Translations under genes and position numbers: made by a program
Virus record (IMG/VR): IMGVR_UViG_3300018876_000089
Span: 1 to 25,382 of that record
DNA from: a virus
DNA: 25,382 bases
Strand: one strand, 5' to 3'
In this document: positions 17,523 through 24,934 of the stretch, piece by piece
How the letters are laid out: every line of letters begins with the position of its first letter
Position numbering within the stretch: position 1 is the first letter of the stretch
The notes under the pieces: generated by a model
Seen by the model: only the letters and a program-made list of their open reading frames with translations
What the model was told of the DNA's origin: nothing
Database searches by the model: none

Positions 17523-17530
17523 ATATTTTA

Positions 17531-18247
17531 TTATGCCAGTTGATCGATTAAAGCTTTAATTTCTGATACAGTAACCACACCAGTTTTGTCTTTTAATATA
17601 ATATCATCGGCTTGCAACGTTATACTCGTTTTAGACGTTTCGTATTCATTTTTTATCACAACAGATGCATTGCTTCCATTTGCTATATTTAGATAGGTCG
17701 ATGGATTGACTGGTTTTATTGGTGAAATATTATCAGAATATATTTCTACCCCAGTATTGTCTTGTGGCATCGTTAGTGATATTTTAGGTTTCCCACTCAA
17801 CCCTCCATCTGGATCTAGTTTAAATTTAACTTTACCGTAAATTTCCTGTATGTATGCGTCCCTGTTTGAGTCAGCTGAATTGGTTGGATTTTGATAGACG
17901 GATGGGAATGAAATTTCCGATTCTGATGACCATTTCGCAGAATCCTGACCCATATTAGATTCAATGTTGCCTGGAATAACCCCGAGAACCATTGGTTCTT
18001 GTGCATCTGATCCATCAAGGAAAAACCCGAGAACCCAATCTCCAACATTAGGACGGCCGTAAGCACCATGCACATTCGGAGCATTCAGACAAGCAGCCCA
18101 AGGTAGAGACTGTGTCTTAATTTCATTTAAATATGCAGCTGAATGATATCCAAATATTCTCACTTTTACACGACCCAAAAGCGCAGGATCAACATTCCAT
18201 TCAACAACACCTATCCACCAAGTAAAATTTGGATTATCTGTAATCAT
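17531..18247 (-). CDS. 5: baseplate hub/spike protein gp5, OB-fold, without lysozyme domain, 238 aa
   Basis: Residues 9-32 (TWWIGVVEWNVDPALLGRVK and following) match the opening OB-fold strands of T4 gp5 (WFVGVVEDRMDPLKLGRVRV as I recall). LPWAACL and VGDWVLGFFLDG...PMVLGVIPG complete that domain by about residue 105. The remainder is a short beta-rich tail (KVKFKLDPDGG, ASVVIKNEYETSKTSITLQA). At 238 aa it is far shorter than T4 gp5 (575 aa). It has no lysozyme domain and no long run of octapeptide repeats. It would sit beneath the gp27-like hub and form the membrane-piercing spike, perhaps with a separate tip protein. The gp27-like gene ends two bases upstream. Confidence 0.88.
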   Translation of the reverse strand: MITDNPNFTWWIGVVEWNVDPALLGRVKVRIFGYHSAAYLNEIKTQSLPWAACLNAPNVHGAYGRPNVGDWVLGFFLDGSDAQEPMVLGVIPGNIESNMGQDSAKWSSESEISFPSVYQNPTNSADSNRDAYIQEIYGKVKFKLDPDGGLSGKPKISLTMPQDNTGVEIYSDNISPIKPVNPSTYLNIANGSNASVVIKNEYETSKTSITLQADDIILKDKTGVVTVSEIKALIDQLA

Positions 18248-18249
18248 TA

Positions 18250-20724
18250 TTAACCACCCCCATCACCAGTATTAATCGAAATACCATTCTTACCAAAAAG
18301 TTTGATATTCTTAAAAATTGTTTCATTTATTCTAGTGTCTATCGAAAAGATTTGTTCTTTCAGATTTCCATCAGTTTCAGTAACCTTAACAGTTAATTCG
18401 GGTGAATTGACAGTTTCCGTTTCTGTTGTTGACATAGGTGCTGCGTAGTATTGTGATTCGGACTGATTCAGTTTCTTTTCAACTCCATCAATCGATATCG
18501 AAGCTGGTACATACGTCTTAGCAAAATCTTTCAACCCTTCAGAGAATCCAACGGCCAATGACTGAATTCCAGTTTCAACACCAGTTCTCAAATTTTCTAC
18601 AGCAAGTTTTTGTGAATCGATCATAGACTGAAAACCTATTATGTTGTTAGCTTGGTTCGACAGTCTGGTATTGACAGAATCTATACCCTTGTTAATTTGG
18701 GTGCCAATTGTTGCGTTCAGAGATGTCAATTGGTTGCCAAATTCCGTATTTAATGAAGAACGGAGGGTTCTTCTAGCAATGTCGTTTTGTTCTTGAATAG
18801 ATTTAATACGTTCGGCCCAAGCATCTTCTCGTTCTTTTTGTTGTTGAGCAAACGTTGACGCTTTCTTTTCCAACTCAGCTTTGGCAATTGCCGCCGCGGC
18901 AGCTGCCTGCTCGCGAGCAGTTACGGCTGTTCTTTGCAACTCGGCCGCTAACGCGGCTTCGGATACAATTCTCTGTTGTTGTACTGTCAAAACGCTGTTT
19001 GTTACGTTTGTCAAACCCCGTTCAAATGCTATGCGTTGATTTTGTATTTTATTTTCCGCATCGACGGCCGTATCAGACAATAGATTTTTTAATTCTTCTG
19101 CAGCTGCTGCAGCAGCTTCCTGTTGAATTTTAATATTGTCTGCCAACCGTTGTTCGGCTTCTCGGGTCTCCTGTCTTGCTGTAGCTACAATTTCCGAGTT
19201 TTCTAAAAGATTGTCGATACGAAAAGATCTTAAATTCTGTAGTACCACAGGATCAATTTGCAGTGCATAATCACTGGGGACCGTCACAACATTGTTTTCT
19301 ACTTGCGCCACAGCATTTGCCGTATACCCTTCTTCAGCTGTTCTTGTTGGAAGTAGATCGGATGCACTGAGTTGATTCTGTGATTTTAATGGTTCTCTGA
19401 CCGAACCTCTTGACAACTCCAAATCTTTAGAGTATACTTCGTTTGTTATTACATGTCTCACAGCTGTTACGAAATATTTTCCAGAATACACATTGTTTTC
19501 TGTTATAGAACTTATGGAAGTATCGGTTGATTTTTCTACGTCACTTGGTAATTTGAGATACACAATATCACCAGCGCCTAATTGATTGACAGCACCATCT
19601 ACGCCGACTCGAACTCTCATTGCTGAAAGAGCAAAAGATCCGAATAGATCTGCCTTAATCCACGCCTTTTTGTCTTTCATTGGATCGTTGATAGCTGTAG
19701 TGACCATTCTTTCGCCGGGAATTTCTTCTGATCCTTTGATACGTCCGGTAGAAAATTTAGCAAATATGTTATTATCACTTATAATATCATTAACGTAAAA
19801 ATCTTCTGGAGCATCTTTATAATTGAACACGTCAACTTCCAAAGATCGTCTTGCAATATTGACGTTGGTTACTTTAGATCGATAAAATCCATAGTTCATA
19901 TTAATCATATGATTGAAATTTTCTTCTGGAGTGACATACTCTGCTCTCATAACAGTTTCAGCGCCTTTACCTTCTGTATACCCTATTGCTGGTTTATATA
20001 CAATGGTGTATATGTCTTTTGTGTTACCACCAGAAACTTTTGGAGCCAAGTTTCTTAAATTTTTTAAACTTGCAAATGTATATCCTGTAGTCAATCTATC
20101 AAAAAATAAATAATAATTACCATCAACACCAGATCTTTTTGCTAGGTATTGTATTGCCGAAATTGGCGAGTAGCCTGGGGACACAAAAGAACTGTCAATT
20201 TTCGGCAAATTTGTTTGAATGTTAATACTTTTACCTAGATCTTCGGTACAAATATCATTTATTATATTGCTTAATGACGTATCACTTTCGTAGGATCTAT
20301 ATATACGTTTTTTCTGAGAAACAATTGTGCTTCTCGTTACAAATCCCAAATTGTATTTGATACTATTGTTAGCTACATAAGTTCCGTTGGATATTGAATG
20401 TACAATCAAATCGTCGCGATCGACTAGGACATCGTAACCATTTGGCCTTAAAATTCTAATGGAAATACTTTCTCCACCAGTTAGCTGGAATTTTTCCAAT
20501 CCTCCAACAAAGTCGTCAATTTCTATAAATCCCGAAATCGAAGGGTTAAAAATATCTTCATATATAATAATCTGCGTCATAACATCGGTTACACTTACGG
20601 GTGTGCCGTCACGAAGTGTTAACGTTATTGAGTCTACCGTGTAAGATCCGGCAATATGTTCGTCAAGTTCAGGCTCGCGAATTGACGATTGCGTCCTCAA
20701 ATCAGGAAACTTGTACGCTGTCAT
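18250..20724 (-). CDS. 27: gp27-like baseplate hub with long coiled-coil extension, 824 aa
   Basis: Residues 1 to about 445 look like a tail-hub protein of the gp27/gpD type. Early segments are SYTVDSITLTLRDGTPVSVT, then IIIYEDIFNPSISGFIEIDD, then SGVDGNYYLFFDRLTTGYTF at about 198-217. A second barrel-like part ends near AVRHVITNEVYSKDLELSRG. It lies directly before gp5, its hub partner. T4 gp27 is only 391 aa. Here a linker (446-500) leads into about 230 residues (505-735) rich in Ala, Glu, Gln and Lys, with poly-Ala stretches and no proline, predicted as coiled coil. A short beta-type C-terminus ends in GISINTGDGGG. What the extension does is unknown. The stop of gp53 lies immediately before its ATG. 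Confidence 0.82.
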   Translation of the reverse strand: MTAYKFPDLRTQSSIREPELDEHIAGSYTVDSITLTLRDGTPVSVTDVMTQIIIYEDIFNPSISGFIEIDDFVGGLEKFQLTGGESISIRILRPNGYDVLVDRDDLIVHSISNGTYVANNSIKYNLGFVTRSTIVSQKKRIYRSYESDTSLSNIINDICTEDLGKSINIQTNLPKIDSSFVSPGYSPISAIQYLAKRSGVDGNYYLFFDRLTTGYTFASLKNLRNLAPKVSGGNTKDIYTIVYKPAIGYTEGKGAETVMRAEYVTPEENFNHMINMNYGFYRSKVTNVNIARRSLEVDVFNYKDAPEDFYVNDIISDNNIFAKFSTGRIKGSEEIPGERMVTTAINDPMKDKKAWIKADLFGSFALSAMRVRVGVDGAVNQLGAGDIVYLKLPSDVEKSTDTSISSITENNVYSGKYFVTAVRHVITNEVYSKDLELSRGSVREPLKSQNQLSASDLLPTRTAEEGYTANAVAQVENNVVTVPSDYALQIDPVVLQNLRSFRIDNLLENSEIVATARQETREAEQRLADNIKIQQEAAAAAAEELKNLLSDTAVDAENKIQNQRIAFERGLTNVTNSVLTVQQQRIVSEAALAAELQRTAVTAREQAAAAAAIAKAELEKKASTFAQQQKEREDAWAERIKSIQEQNDIARRTLRSSLNTEFGNQLTSLNATIGTQINKGIDSVNTRLSNQANNIIGFQSMIDSQKLAVENLRTGVETGIQSLAVGFSEGLKDFAKTYVPASISIDGVEKKLNQSESQYYAAPMSTTETETVNSPELTVKVTETDGNLKEQIFSIDTRINETIFKNIKLFGKNGISINTGDGGG

Positions 20725-21252
20725 TTATAAGTTCTCTGTGGAATACAACGATTCTTGAATTGCGACTTCAATTCTTTTAACCAAGTTTGGTTGCAAAATT
20801 TTAATTCTTCTTTTTTCTTCATTCAAATCGGATTCATACTCATAAGTTGTTTTGCTGTATTTTTTATCGTCAATTAACGACTCGTAAGTGGCCTGACTTA
20901 TTATAAAACCCTCACCCGTATAATAAAATCGAATTTCATTTCTTGCGTTTGAAATAGATCCATATTTTTCTATGATATATTTTTTGAATGTTGCAGAATC
21001 TTTTGGCCATTCGTCGTACAAGTTGTGAATGTTGTTTGATAACAATAATATATAGGCATAGGATGGACGACCATATAATCTGTTAGCAATTCCTTCTGGT
21101 CTTTCGCCTTCCGCAATCAAATAATCTCTTGCGCCCGCACCTCCTGCTTGAAAAATATAATCATTTATTTTGGTTCTAGTTGTAATATCAATCGCAGATA
21201 ACGAGTGATACTGATCAATTTTATAATCGACTTTATTGTAATATCTAAACAT
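20725..21252 (-). CDS. 53: baseplate wedge protein gp53, 175 aa
   Basis: The N-terminus MFRYYNKVDYKI and the LysM-like stretch GERPEGIANRLYGRPSYAYI (followed by LLLSNNIHNLYDEWP) fit gp53 of T4-like phages, whose length in T4 is 196 aa. In T4, gp53 clamps adjacent wedges together around the hub. It overlaps the gp48 stop by one base and is followed directly by the hub gene, consistent with translation as a coupled set. The C-terminal part is charged and Lys/Glu-rich (YESDLNEEKRRIKILQ), with no further recognisable motif. Confidence 0.88.
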   Translation of the reverse strand: MFRYYNKVDYKIDQYHSLSAIDITTRTKINDYIFQAGGAGARDYLIAEGERPEGIANRLYGRPSYAYILLLSNNIHNLYDEWPKDSATFKKYIIEKYGSISNARNEIRFYYTGEGFIISQATYESLIDDKKYSKTTYEYESDLNEEKRRIKILQPNLVKRIEVAIQESLYSTENL

Positions 21253-22247
21253 TATATGAACTTCGATCTATTCTGAGCTTCACTCTTAGCATCACCCAAA
21301 GTTCTTGGAATGATTTCAATTAAACTCAGTGTTAAATTAGTTTCTGTCGGATAATTGTCAGTCGTAAAGAAATTTATTTTTTGACCGCCATAGTCAGATT
21401 GTACTGTTTCAATAACACACGGTTTACTTTTGAAAAGTGTTTCCCAGCCTGGAAGACCTACGCCACCACTTTCACGCACAAATGGAGCCTTCTTTACTAT
21501 GATATTAAATTGAATTAAATTTGGGTATCCAAATGTGAGATTGATACCAGTAATTGATTCATCATCATCATTAATCAATCCGGTCGATTGATTTAATGAG
21601 GGCGAAGCTGCCAATTTTAATGTGGTTACAGCTTTTCTAACTTCTTCTGCATCGGTCTGGTTTCTAGGTTTCATATTAAAAGGTAATTGATATCTTCTGA
21701 ATGTAGGTCCCTTGTATAATTGTTGTTGCATAGGGTTGATTGCGGTCTTAGTAAGAAACTCAAACTGACTTAAATTGTTTAATCCTGCAGAAGCAATAAA
21801 TCCACTTAGACCTGCGCCACCTTTCTTAATACTATACTCCAACGCCTGTGCTGCAGATACAGCCGTCTGGCCTGCGGAAGATGCAGCTTGCGACGCTCCC
21901 AATATATCGGTAGCTACCTTTAACCCCTCGGTCGTTCCTGCTCCAAAAATTGGGCCGTCTTGTTGATAGTTATTAATATTCGATAGGTTTAATTGTGGTG
22001 GCGCTTTCAAATATAACTGTGGAGCCTCACTAACTCTCGCTCCATCAGCATTTAAAATTGTCATTTTAACATATGCTGTTACATGGTTGTCGTTACCCGC
22101 ATCTTGATTGTGAGGAAACTTAATTTGTGAGGAACCAATATTCGAATATCGACTATTTGGGTCTGATTGTTCTGGCCAACCAGTGTCGTCACCCGCATAA
22201 GATTGATGACCATTATTTCCTGCTAATTGGTATATCGTCTTTCCCAT
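21252..22247 (-). CDS. 48: baseplate tail-tube cap protein gp48, 331 aa
   Basis: The gene is the first of the minus-strand operon and lies just ahead of gp53. The length of 331 aa is close to T4 gp48 (364 aa). The C-terminal part has the tube-fold character: FRRYQLPFNMKPRNQTDAEE, then GINLTFGYPNLIQFNIIV, then QKINFFTTDNYPTETNLTLS and SLIEI. This resembles the last strand region of T4 gp48. An Ala/Gly-rich segment lies at about residues 105-160. In T4, gp48 sits on the hub and starts the tail tube together with gp54. An AGGAA Shine-Dalgarno precedes the ATG, and a TATAAATA element lies 34 bases upstream of the start. Confidence 0.82.
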   Translation of the reverse strand: MGKTIYQLAGNNGHQSYAGDDTGWPEQSDPNSRYSNIGSSQIKFPHNQDAGNDNHVTAYVKMTILNADGARVSEAPQLYLKAPPQLNLSNINNYQQDGPIFGAGTTEGLKVATDILGASQAASSAGQTAVSAAQALEYSIKKGGAGLSGFIASAGLNNLSQFEFLTKTAINPMQQQLYKGPTFRRYQLPFNMKPRNQTDAEEVRKAVTTLKLAASPSLNQSTGLINDDDESITGINLTFGYPNLIQFNIIVKKAPFVRESGGVGLPGWETLFKSKPCVIETVQSDYGGQKINFFTTDNYPTETNLTLSLIEIIPRTLGDAKSEAQNRSKFI

Positions 22248-22259
22248 AGAAAGTTCCTA

Positions 22260-22267
22260 AATAAATA
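22260..22267 (+). promoter_or_regulatory. candidate late promoter AATAAATA ahead of gp4
   Basis: This is a one-mismatch version of the late consensus on the plus strand, inside TAAATAAATA. The start would fall near 22273, about 24 bases ahead of the gp4 ATG. It faces the gp48 late promoter at 22281-22288, and the two start sites nearly coincide. Confidence 0.45.
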
Positions 22268-22280
22268 CTATCTTGTTCTC

Positions 22281-22288
22281 TATTTATA
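22281..22288 (-). promoter_or_regulatory. late promoter TATAAATA ahead of gp48
   Basis: On the minus strand the eight bases are an exact match to the T4 late promoter consensus. Transcription would start near 22275, about 28 bases ahead of the gp48 ATG, with AGGAA in the leader. It would drive the minus-strand baseplate operon. Confidence 0.7.
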
Positions 22289-22296
22289 ATTTAAAA

Positions 22297-22749
22297 ATGT
22301 CATATCGCGGATATAAAGGTAAATTTAAACCAAAAAATTTCAATAAGTACTGGGGTGACCCAACCAAAATAATCTACAGAAGTTTACTTGAAAGAAGGTT
22401 TATGTGTTATTGTGATGAAAGTCCTTCTATAATAAAATGGAATTCTGAAGAGGTTATTATACCATATTTATCACCCATTGACAATAGATATCACAGATAT
22501 TATGTGGATTTTCTTATTAAAACTAAAACTAAAACTGGCGAAATTAAAACGACATTGATTGAAGTTAAACCATATTCACAAACATCGCCTCCGGTAAAAA
22601 AATCTGGATCAAAAAAACCCACAAAAACATACATTAGAGAAGCTATGACTTGGGGTGTTAATGAGGCAAAATGGAAAGCTGCTTCGGAATATTGTTTAGA
22701 TCGCAAGTGGCAGTTTAAAATAATTACAGAAAAAGACTTAACCCCGTAA
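22297..22749 (+). CDS. 4: head completion protein gp4, TnsA/PD-(D/E)XK-like nuclease, 150 aa
   Basis: From the ATG at 22297 the protein is 150 aa, the same length as T4 gp4. A TTG at 22273 is in frame upstream, but it would add residues unlike the family and would overlap the predicted promoter. Similarity to T4 gp4 as I recall it is clear: a YxGDxxKIxxRSxxERxF pattern, then SPSIIKWNSEEVIIPYLSPI and YHRYYVDF, then LIEVKPYSQTSPP. Candidate nuclease-core residues are Glu32, Asp71 and the Glu89-x-Lys91 pair, as in TnsA-like folds. gp4 acts with gp50/gp65 to complete heads before tail joining in T4. No Shine-Dalgarno is visible ahead of the ATG. Confidence 0.9.
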   Translation: MSYRGYKGKFKPKNFNKYWGDPTKIIYRSLLERRFMCYCDESPSIIKWNSEEVIIPYLSPIDNRYHRYYVDFLIKTKTKTGEIKTTLIEVKPYSQTSPPVKKSGSKKPTKTYIREAMTWGVNEAKWKAASEYCLDRKWQFKIITEKDLTP

Positions 22750-22757
22750 TTAAAATG

Positions 22758-22765
22758 TATAAATA
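22758..22765 (+). promoter_or_regulatory. late promoter TATAAATA abutting the gene at 22772
   Basis: This exact late consensus lies in the 22-base gap after gp4 and ends six bases before the next ATG. With the usual T4 spacing, transcription would begin within about one base of the start codon, giving an almost leaderless mRNA. Confidence 0.6.
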
Positions 22766-22771
22766 GAGTAT

Positions 22772-23404
22772 ATGTTAATATTTAAAGAACTAATTTATAA
22801 CGGCGTTCGGTCGGGTGAAATTCCCGCCAGAACCAAATCGTCTAGAGAATGGTATAGAGAAACTGCTAGGCAGTCTTTCAGTGAAATTCAACCAGGCGAA
22901 AGTAGTGATAAGTTTAGGCCTGGAAATGTTGTAAAACAATTTTCCGAAAAAAGACGAGTATCGAGACCGGAACTGGGAATGATGTACTCATTTAAGTACG
23001 ACCCAAAACATAAAAAAACTTTGCCGTATTATGATACATTTCCGTTGATATTTCCGGTGGAACAATACAACGACGGTATACTTGGGATCAATTTTCATTA
23101 TTTGCCATTAGCTGGACGGGCCAAACTTATGGACGCACTATACACAGTGTCTTCGGACAAAAGATATAACGAGAGGACTAAAATATTGGCAACGTATGAT
23201 ATTTTAAAAGGTGCATCAAAGTTTTCTGGGTTTCGACCAACATTAAAACGATATTTGTATGAATACGTAAAAACTCCATTTTTGGAAATTACAGCTGCGG
23301 AGTGGGATATTGCATTATTTTTGCCGATGGAAAGATTTAAGAAGGCACAAGCATCTGAAGTGTGGGCAGACGCGACTAAAAAATCAAAAAGGAAAGGTAG
23401 GTAA
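22772..23404 (+). CDS. conserved T4-like phage protein next to gp4, 210 aa (possible gp2 analogue)
   Basis: The central block PELGMMYSFKYDPKHKKTLP (residues 66-85), followed by YYDTFPLIFPVE, GILGINFHYLP and RAKLMDALY, looks like a conserved family I associate with marine T4-like phages. I cannot give it a proven function. The C-terminus is lysine/arginine-rich (TKKSKRKGR) and could contact DNA. In T4, gene 2 (DNA end protector) adjoins gene 4, so this could be the gp2 counterpart, but that rests on synteny only. A TATAAATA element ends six bases before the ATG, and no convincing Shine-Dalgarno is seen. The stop overlaps the next ATG by one base. Confidence 0.8.
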   Translation: MLIFKELIYNGVRSGEIPARTKSSREWYRETARQSFSEIQPGESSDKFRPGNVVKQFSEKRRVSRPELGMMYSFKYDPKHKKTLPYYDTFPLIFPVEQYNDGILGINFHYLPLAGRAKLMDALYTVSSDKRYNERTKILATYDILKGASKFSGFRPTLKRYLYEYVKTPFLEITAAEWDIALFLPMERFKKAQASEVWADATKKSKRKGR

Positions 23405-24162
23405 TGGCGAAGAAGTCTAATTTTTCATTATCAGGATTGCAATCCGTTCTTAAGGGTGGTATCGCTAGGCCAAATTTATTTGCGGTTGAGATTGGTGTGC
23501 CGAATGTGATTAAAGGTAGATGGAGGCAACTGCAATATGCAGAATATAATGGCCGATTAAATAACACTGATCCTAATTTGGGTATTTTTATTAAAGCTGG
23601 ATCGTATTTTTCGGAAACATCCGAAAATGTTGGTAAGTGGTTTGTTGATGCGTTAGTGGATGCAGCAAGTAGTTCAAAGAGAACTCAAAAGTCCATGCCG
23701 TTTATTATAGAATCGACAGAATTTCCTGGCAAAACTATCTCTGCAGTAGAAGACAACTATTCTGGTCCGGCAATTTTAATACCAAATGATATGACATATA
23801 ATGATATCACTTTTACATTTTTGGCTGCAGCCGGAATGAAACAAAGAGCCTTTTTTGATGTTTGGATGGAGGGGATAGTCGTACCAGGCACCTTGCGTGT
23901 GGGCAGTGACGCACCATTAACAGGCCGGGCAGGAACTGTTGCATATTATGATGATTGTATAGCTGACGTTAAAATTCATCAACTGGGTGATGCCGGCCAG
24001 ATAATTGCAACAACATACCTAAATAATGCATTCCCAATAGCAATGAGTTCTATGAATTTGAATTGGGAAGAACGTGACACATATCAAAGATTTTCTGTGA
24101 CGTTTAATTATCGTTATCACAATGTTAATTATACAGCAGAATCAGAACCATTTACAGTTTGA
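23404..24162 (+). CDS. 54: tail-tube-fold protein, probable gp54 tube initiator, 252 aa
   Basis: The N-terminus has GLQSVLKGGIARPNLFAVEI, the opening of many tail-tube-fold proteins. FIIESTEFPGKTISAVEDNY, GPAILIPNDMTYNDITFTFL and the ending NLNWEERDTYQRFSVTFNYR, then YHNVNYTAE, also fit the gp19/gp54/gp48 fold. It is longer than T4 gp19 (163 aa), shorter than T4 gp54 (320 aa), and lies beside gp26 and gp51 rather than beside the sheath gene. I therefore favour gp54, the baseplate tube initiator, over the main tube gp19. An insertion at about residues 35-65 (QYAEYNGRLNNTDPNLG) departs from a minimal tube monomer. A purine-rich AGGTAGG lies ahead of its start. Confidence 0.75.
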   Translation: MAKKSNFSLSGLQSVLKGGIARPNLFAVEIGVPNVIKGRWRQLQYAEYNGRLNNTDPNLGIFIKAGSYFSETSENVGKWFVDALVDAASSSKRTQKSMPFIIESTEFPGKTISAVEDNYSGPAILIPNDMTYNDITFTFLAAAGMKQRAFFDVWMEGIVVPGTLRVGSDAPLTGRAGTVAYYDDCIADVKIHQLGDAGQIIATTYLNNAFPIAMSSMNLNWEERDTYQRFSVTFNYRYHNVNYTAESEPFTV

Positions 24163-24193
24163 ATAAATTATTAATACACTAGGAGTATATACT

Positions 24194-24934
24194 ATGGCTT
24201 TACCTAAAATTAAAACCCCGTTACACGAACTAACTTTGCCGTCATCTGGTAAAACTGTGCAATATCGGCCATTCCTTGTCAAGGAACAAAAGATTTTGTT
24301 GATGGCACTTGAGAGTAGTGAACAATCAGAAATGTTACGTGCAATTAAACAGATTATCATTAATTGTACCGTTGATGAACTTGATGTAGAAACATTGCCA
24401 ATGTTTGATCTTGAATATGTATTTTTAAAACTTCGAGCAAAATCGGTTGGTGAAATTGTGGACCTTAAATTGTCACACCTCGGAGGTAAAAATTCGGAAG
24501 ATGAAGAGTGTACCCACAGATTTGATTACAGTTTAGATTTGATGGCCATCGAAATTTTCCGAGAAGAGGGTCACGAACCAAAAATTATACTCGACGAAGA
24601 AAGTGGAATTGGTGTTGTGTTGAAATATCCAACACTTAATATGGCCGATAAGATCGAACAGGCTGCTAATCAATCTCAAATTGAAACCATCACTGATATG
24701 GTTGTTACTTGTGTTGATGTTATTTTCGATGCGGAAGAGGTATACCCATCGAGTGAAACTTCTCCTAGTGAAATTGCAGAGTTTTTAAATGATCTTTCAC
24801 AAGAACAATTTGAAAAAATCACAAATTTTTTCAGTAGTATGCCAAAATTGAAAAAAGAAATCGAATGGACATGTCCCAAGTGTGGGAAAGATGAAACATC
24901 GGTGTTGGAGGGAATGGCAAATTTTTTCGGATAG
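24194..24934 (+). CDS. 26: baseplate hub assembly protein gp26 (T4_baseplate family), 246 aa
   Basis: The N-terminus LHELTLPSSGKTVQYRPFLV, followed by KEQKILLMALES, is characteristic of the gp26-type hub assembly family. So are the DxxxLPxFDLEYVFLKLRAK and VVLKYPTLN segments. A CPKCG motif (Cys227 and Cys230) near the C-terminus, with a Cys-Thr-His near residue 102, suggests a zinc site. An AGGAG Shine-Dalgarno lies ahead of the ATG. The last codons form a tandem slippery sequence, and the stop follows at once, so the protein is probably made in two forms, one extended into the gp51-like frame. In T4, gp26 (208 aa) is needed for central hub assembly. Confidence 0.85.
   Translation: MALPKIKTPLHELTLPSSGKTVQYRPFLVKEQKILLMALESSEQSEMLRAIKQIIINCTVDELDVETLPMFDLEYVFLKLRAKSVGEIVDLKLSHLGGKNSEDEECTHRFDYSLDLMAIEIFREEGHEPKIILDEESGIGVVLKYPTLNMADKIEQAANQSQIETITDMVVTCVDVIFDAEEVYPSSETSPSEIAEFLNDLSQEQFEKITNFFSSMPKLKKEIEWTCPKCGKDETSVLEGMANFFG
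24919..24928 (+). promoter_or_regulatory. tandem -1 ribosomal frameshift slippery site
   Basis: In the gp26 frame the codons read GCA AAT TTT TTC GGA TAG. This contains two overlapping X XXY YYZ heptamers: A AAT TTT at 24919-24925 and T TTT TTC at 24922-24928. A -1 slip on the second enters the frame that reads through TTT CGG ATA GGC TTG TCT and continues to the stop at 25132-25134. The gp26 stop is the second codon after the site. I found no convincing stem-loop downstream, so the efficiency cannot be judged. Confidence 0.7.

Larger units (their letters stand above)
17424..17530. other. intergenic regulatory region between gp5 and the histone-like gene
   Basis: These 107 bases are the longest gene-free stretch in the window. 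They hold the minus-strand late promoter, the opposing sigma70-type promoter, an ATTTTAAAAT palindrome near 17493-17502, and the Shine-Dalgarno of the histone-like gene. No terminator hairpin with a T-run is seen. Confidence 0.6.

Noticed and set aside
17547-17560. ATTAAAGCTTTAAT palindrome near the gp5 end as a possible terminator or operator
   Set aside because: It lies in gp5 codons, is AT-rich with no loop, and has no T-run in either direction.
22273-22296. Upstream TTG start for gp4 adding eight residues
   Set aside because: The ATG at 22297 gives exactly the T4 gp4 length, and the upstream segment contains the late-promoter start region.
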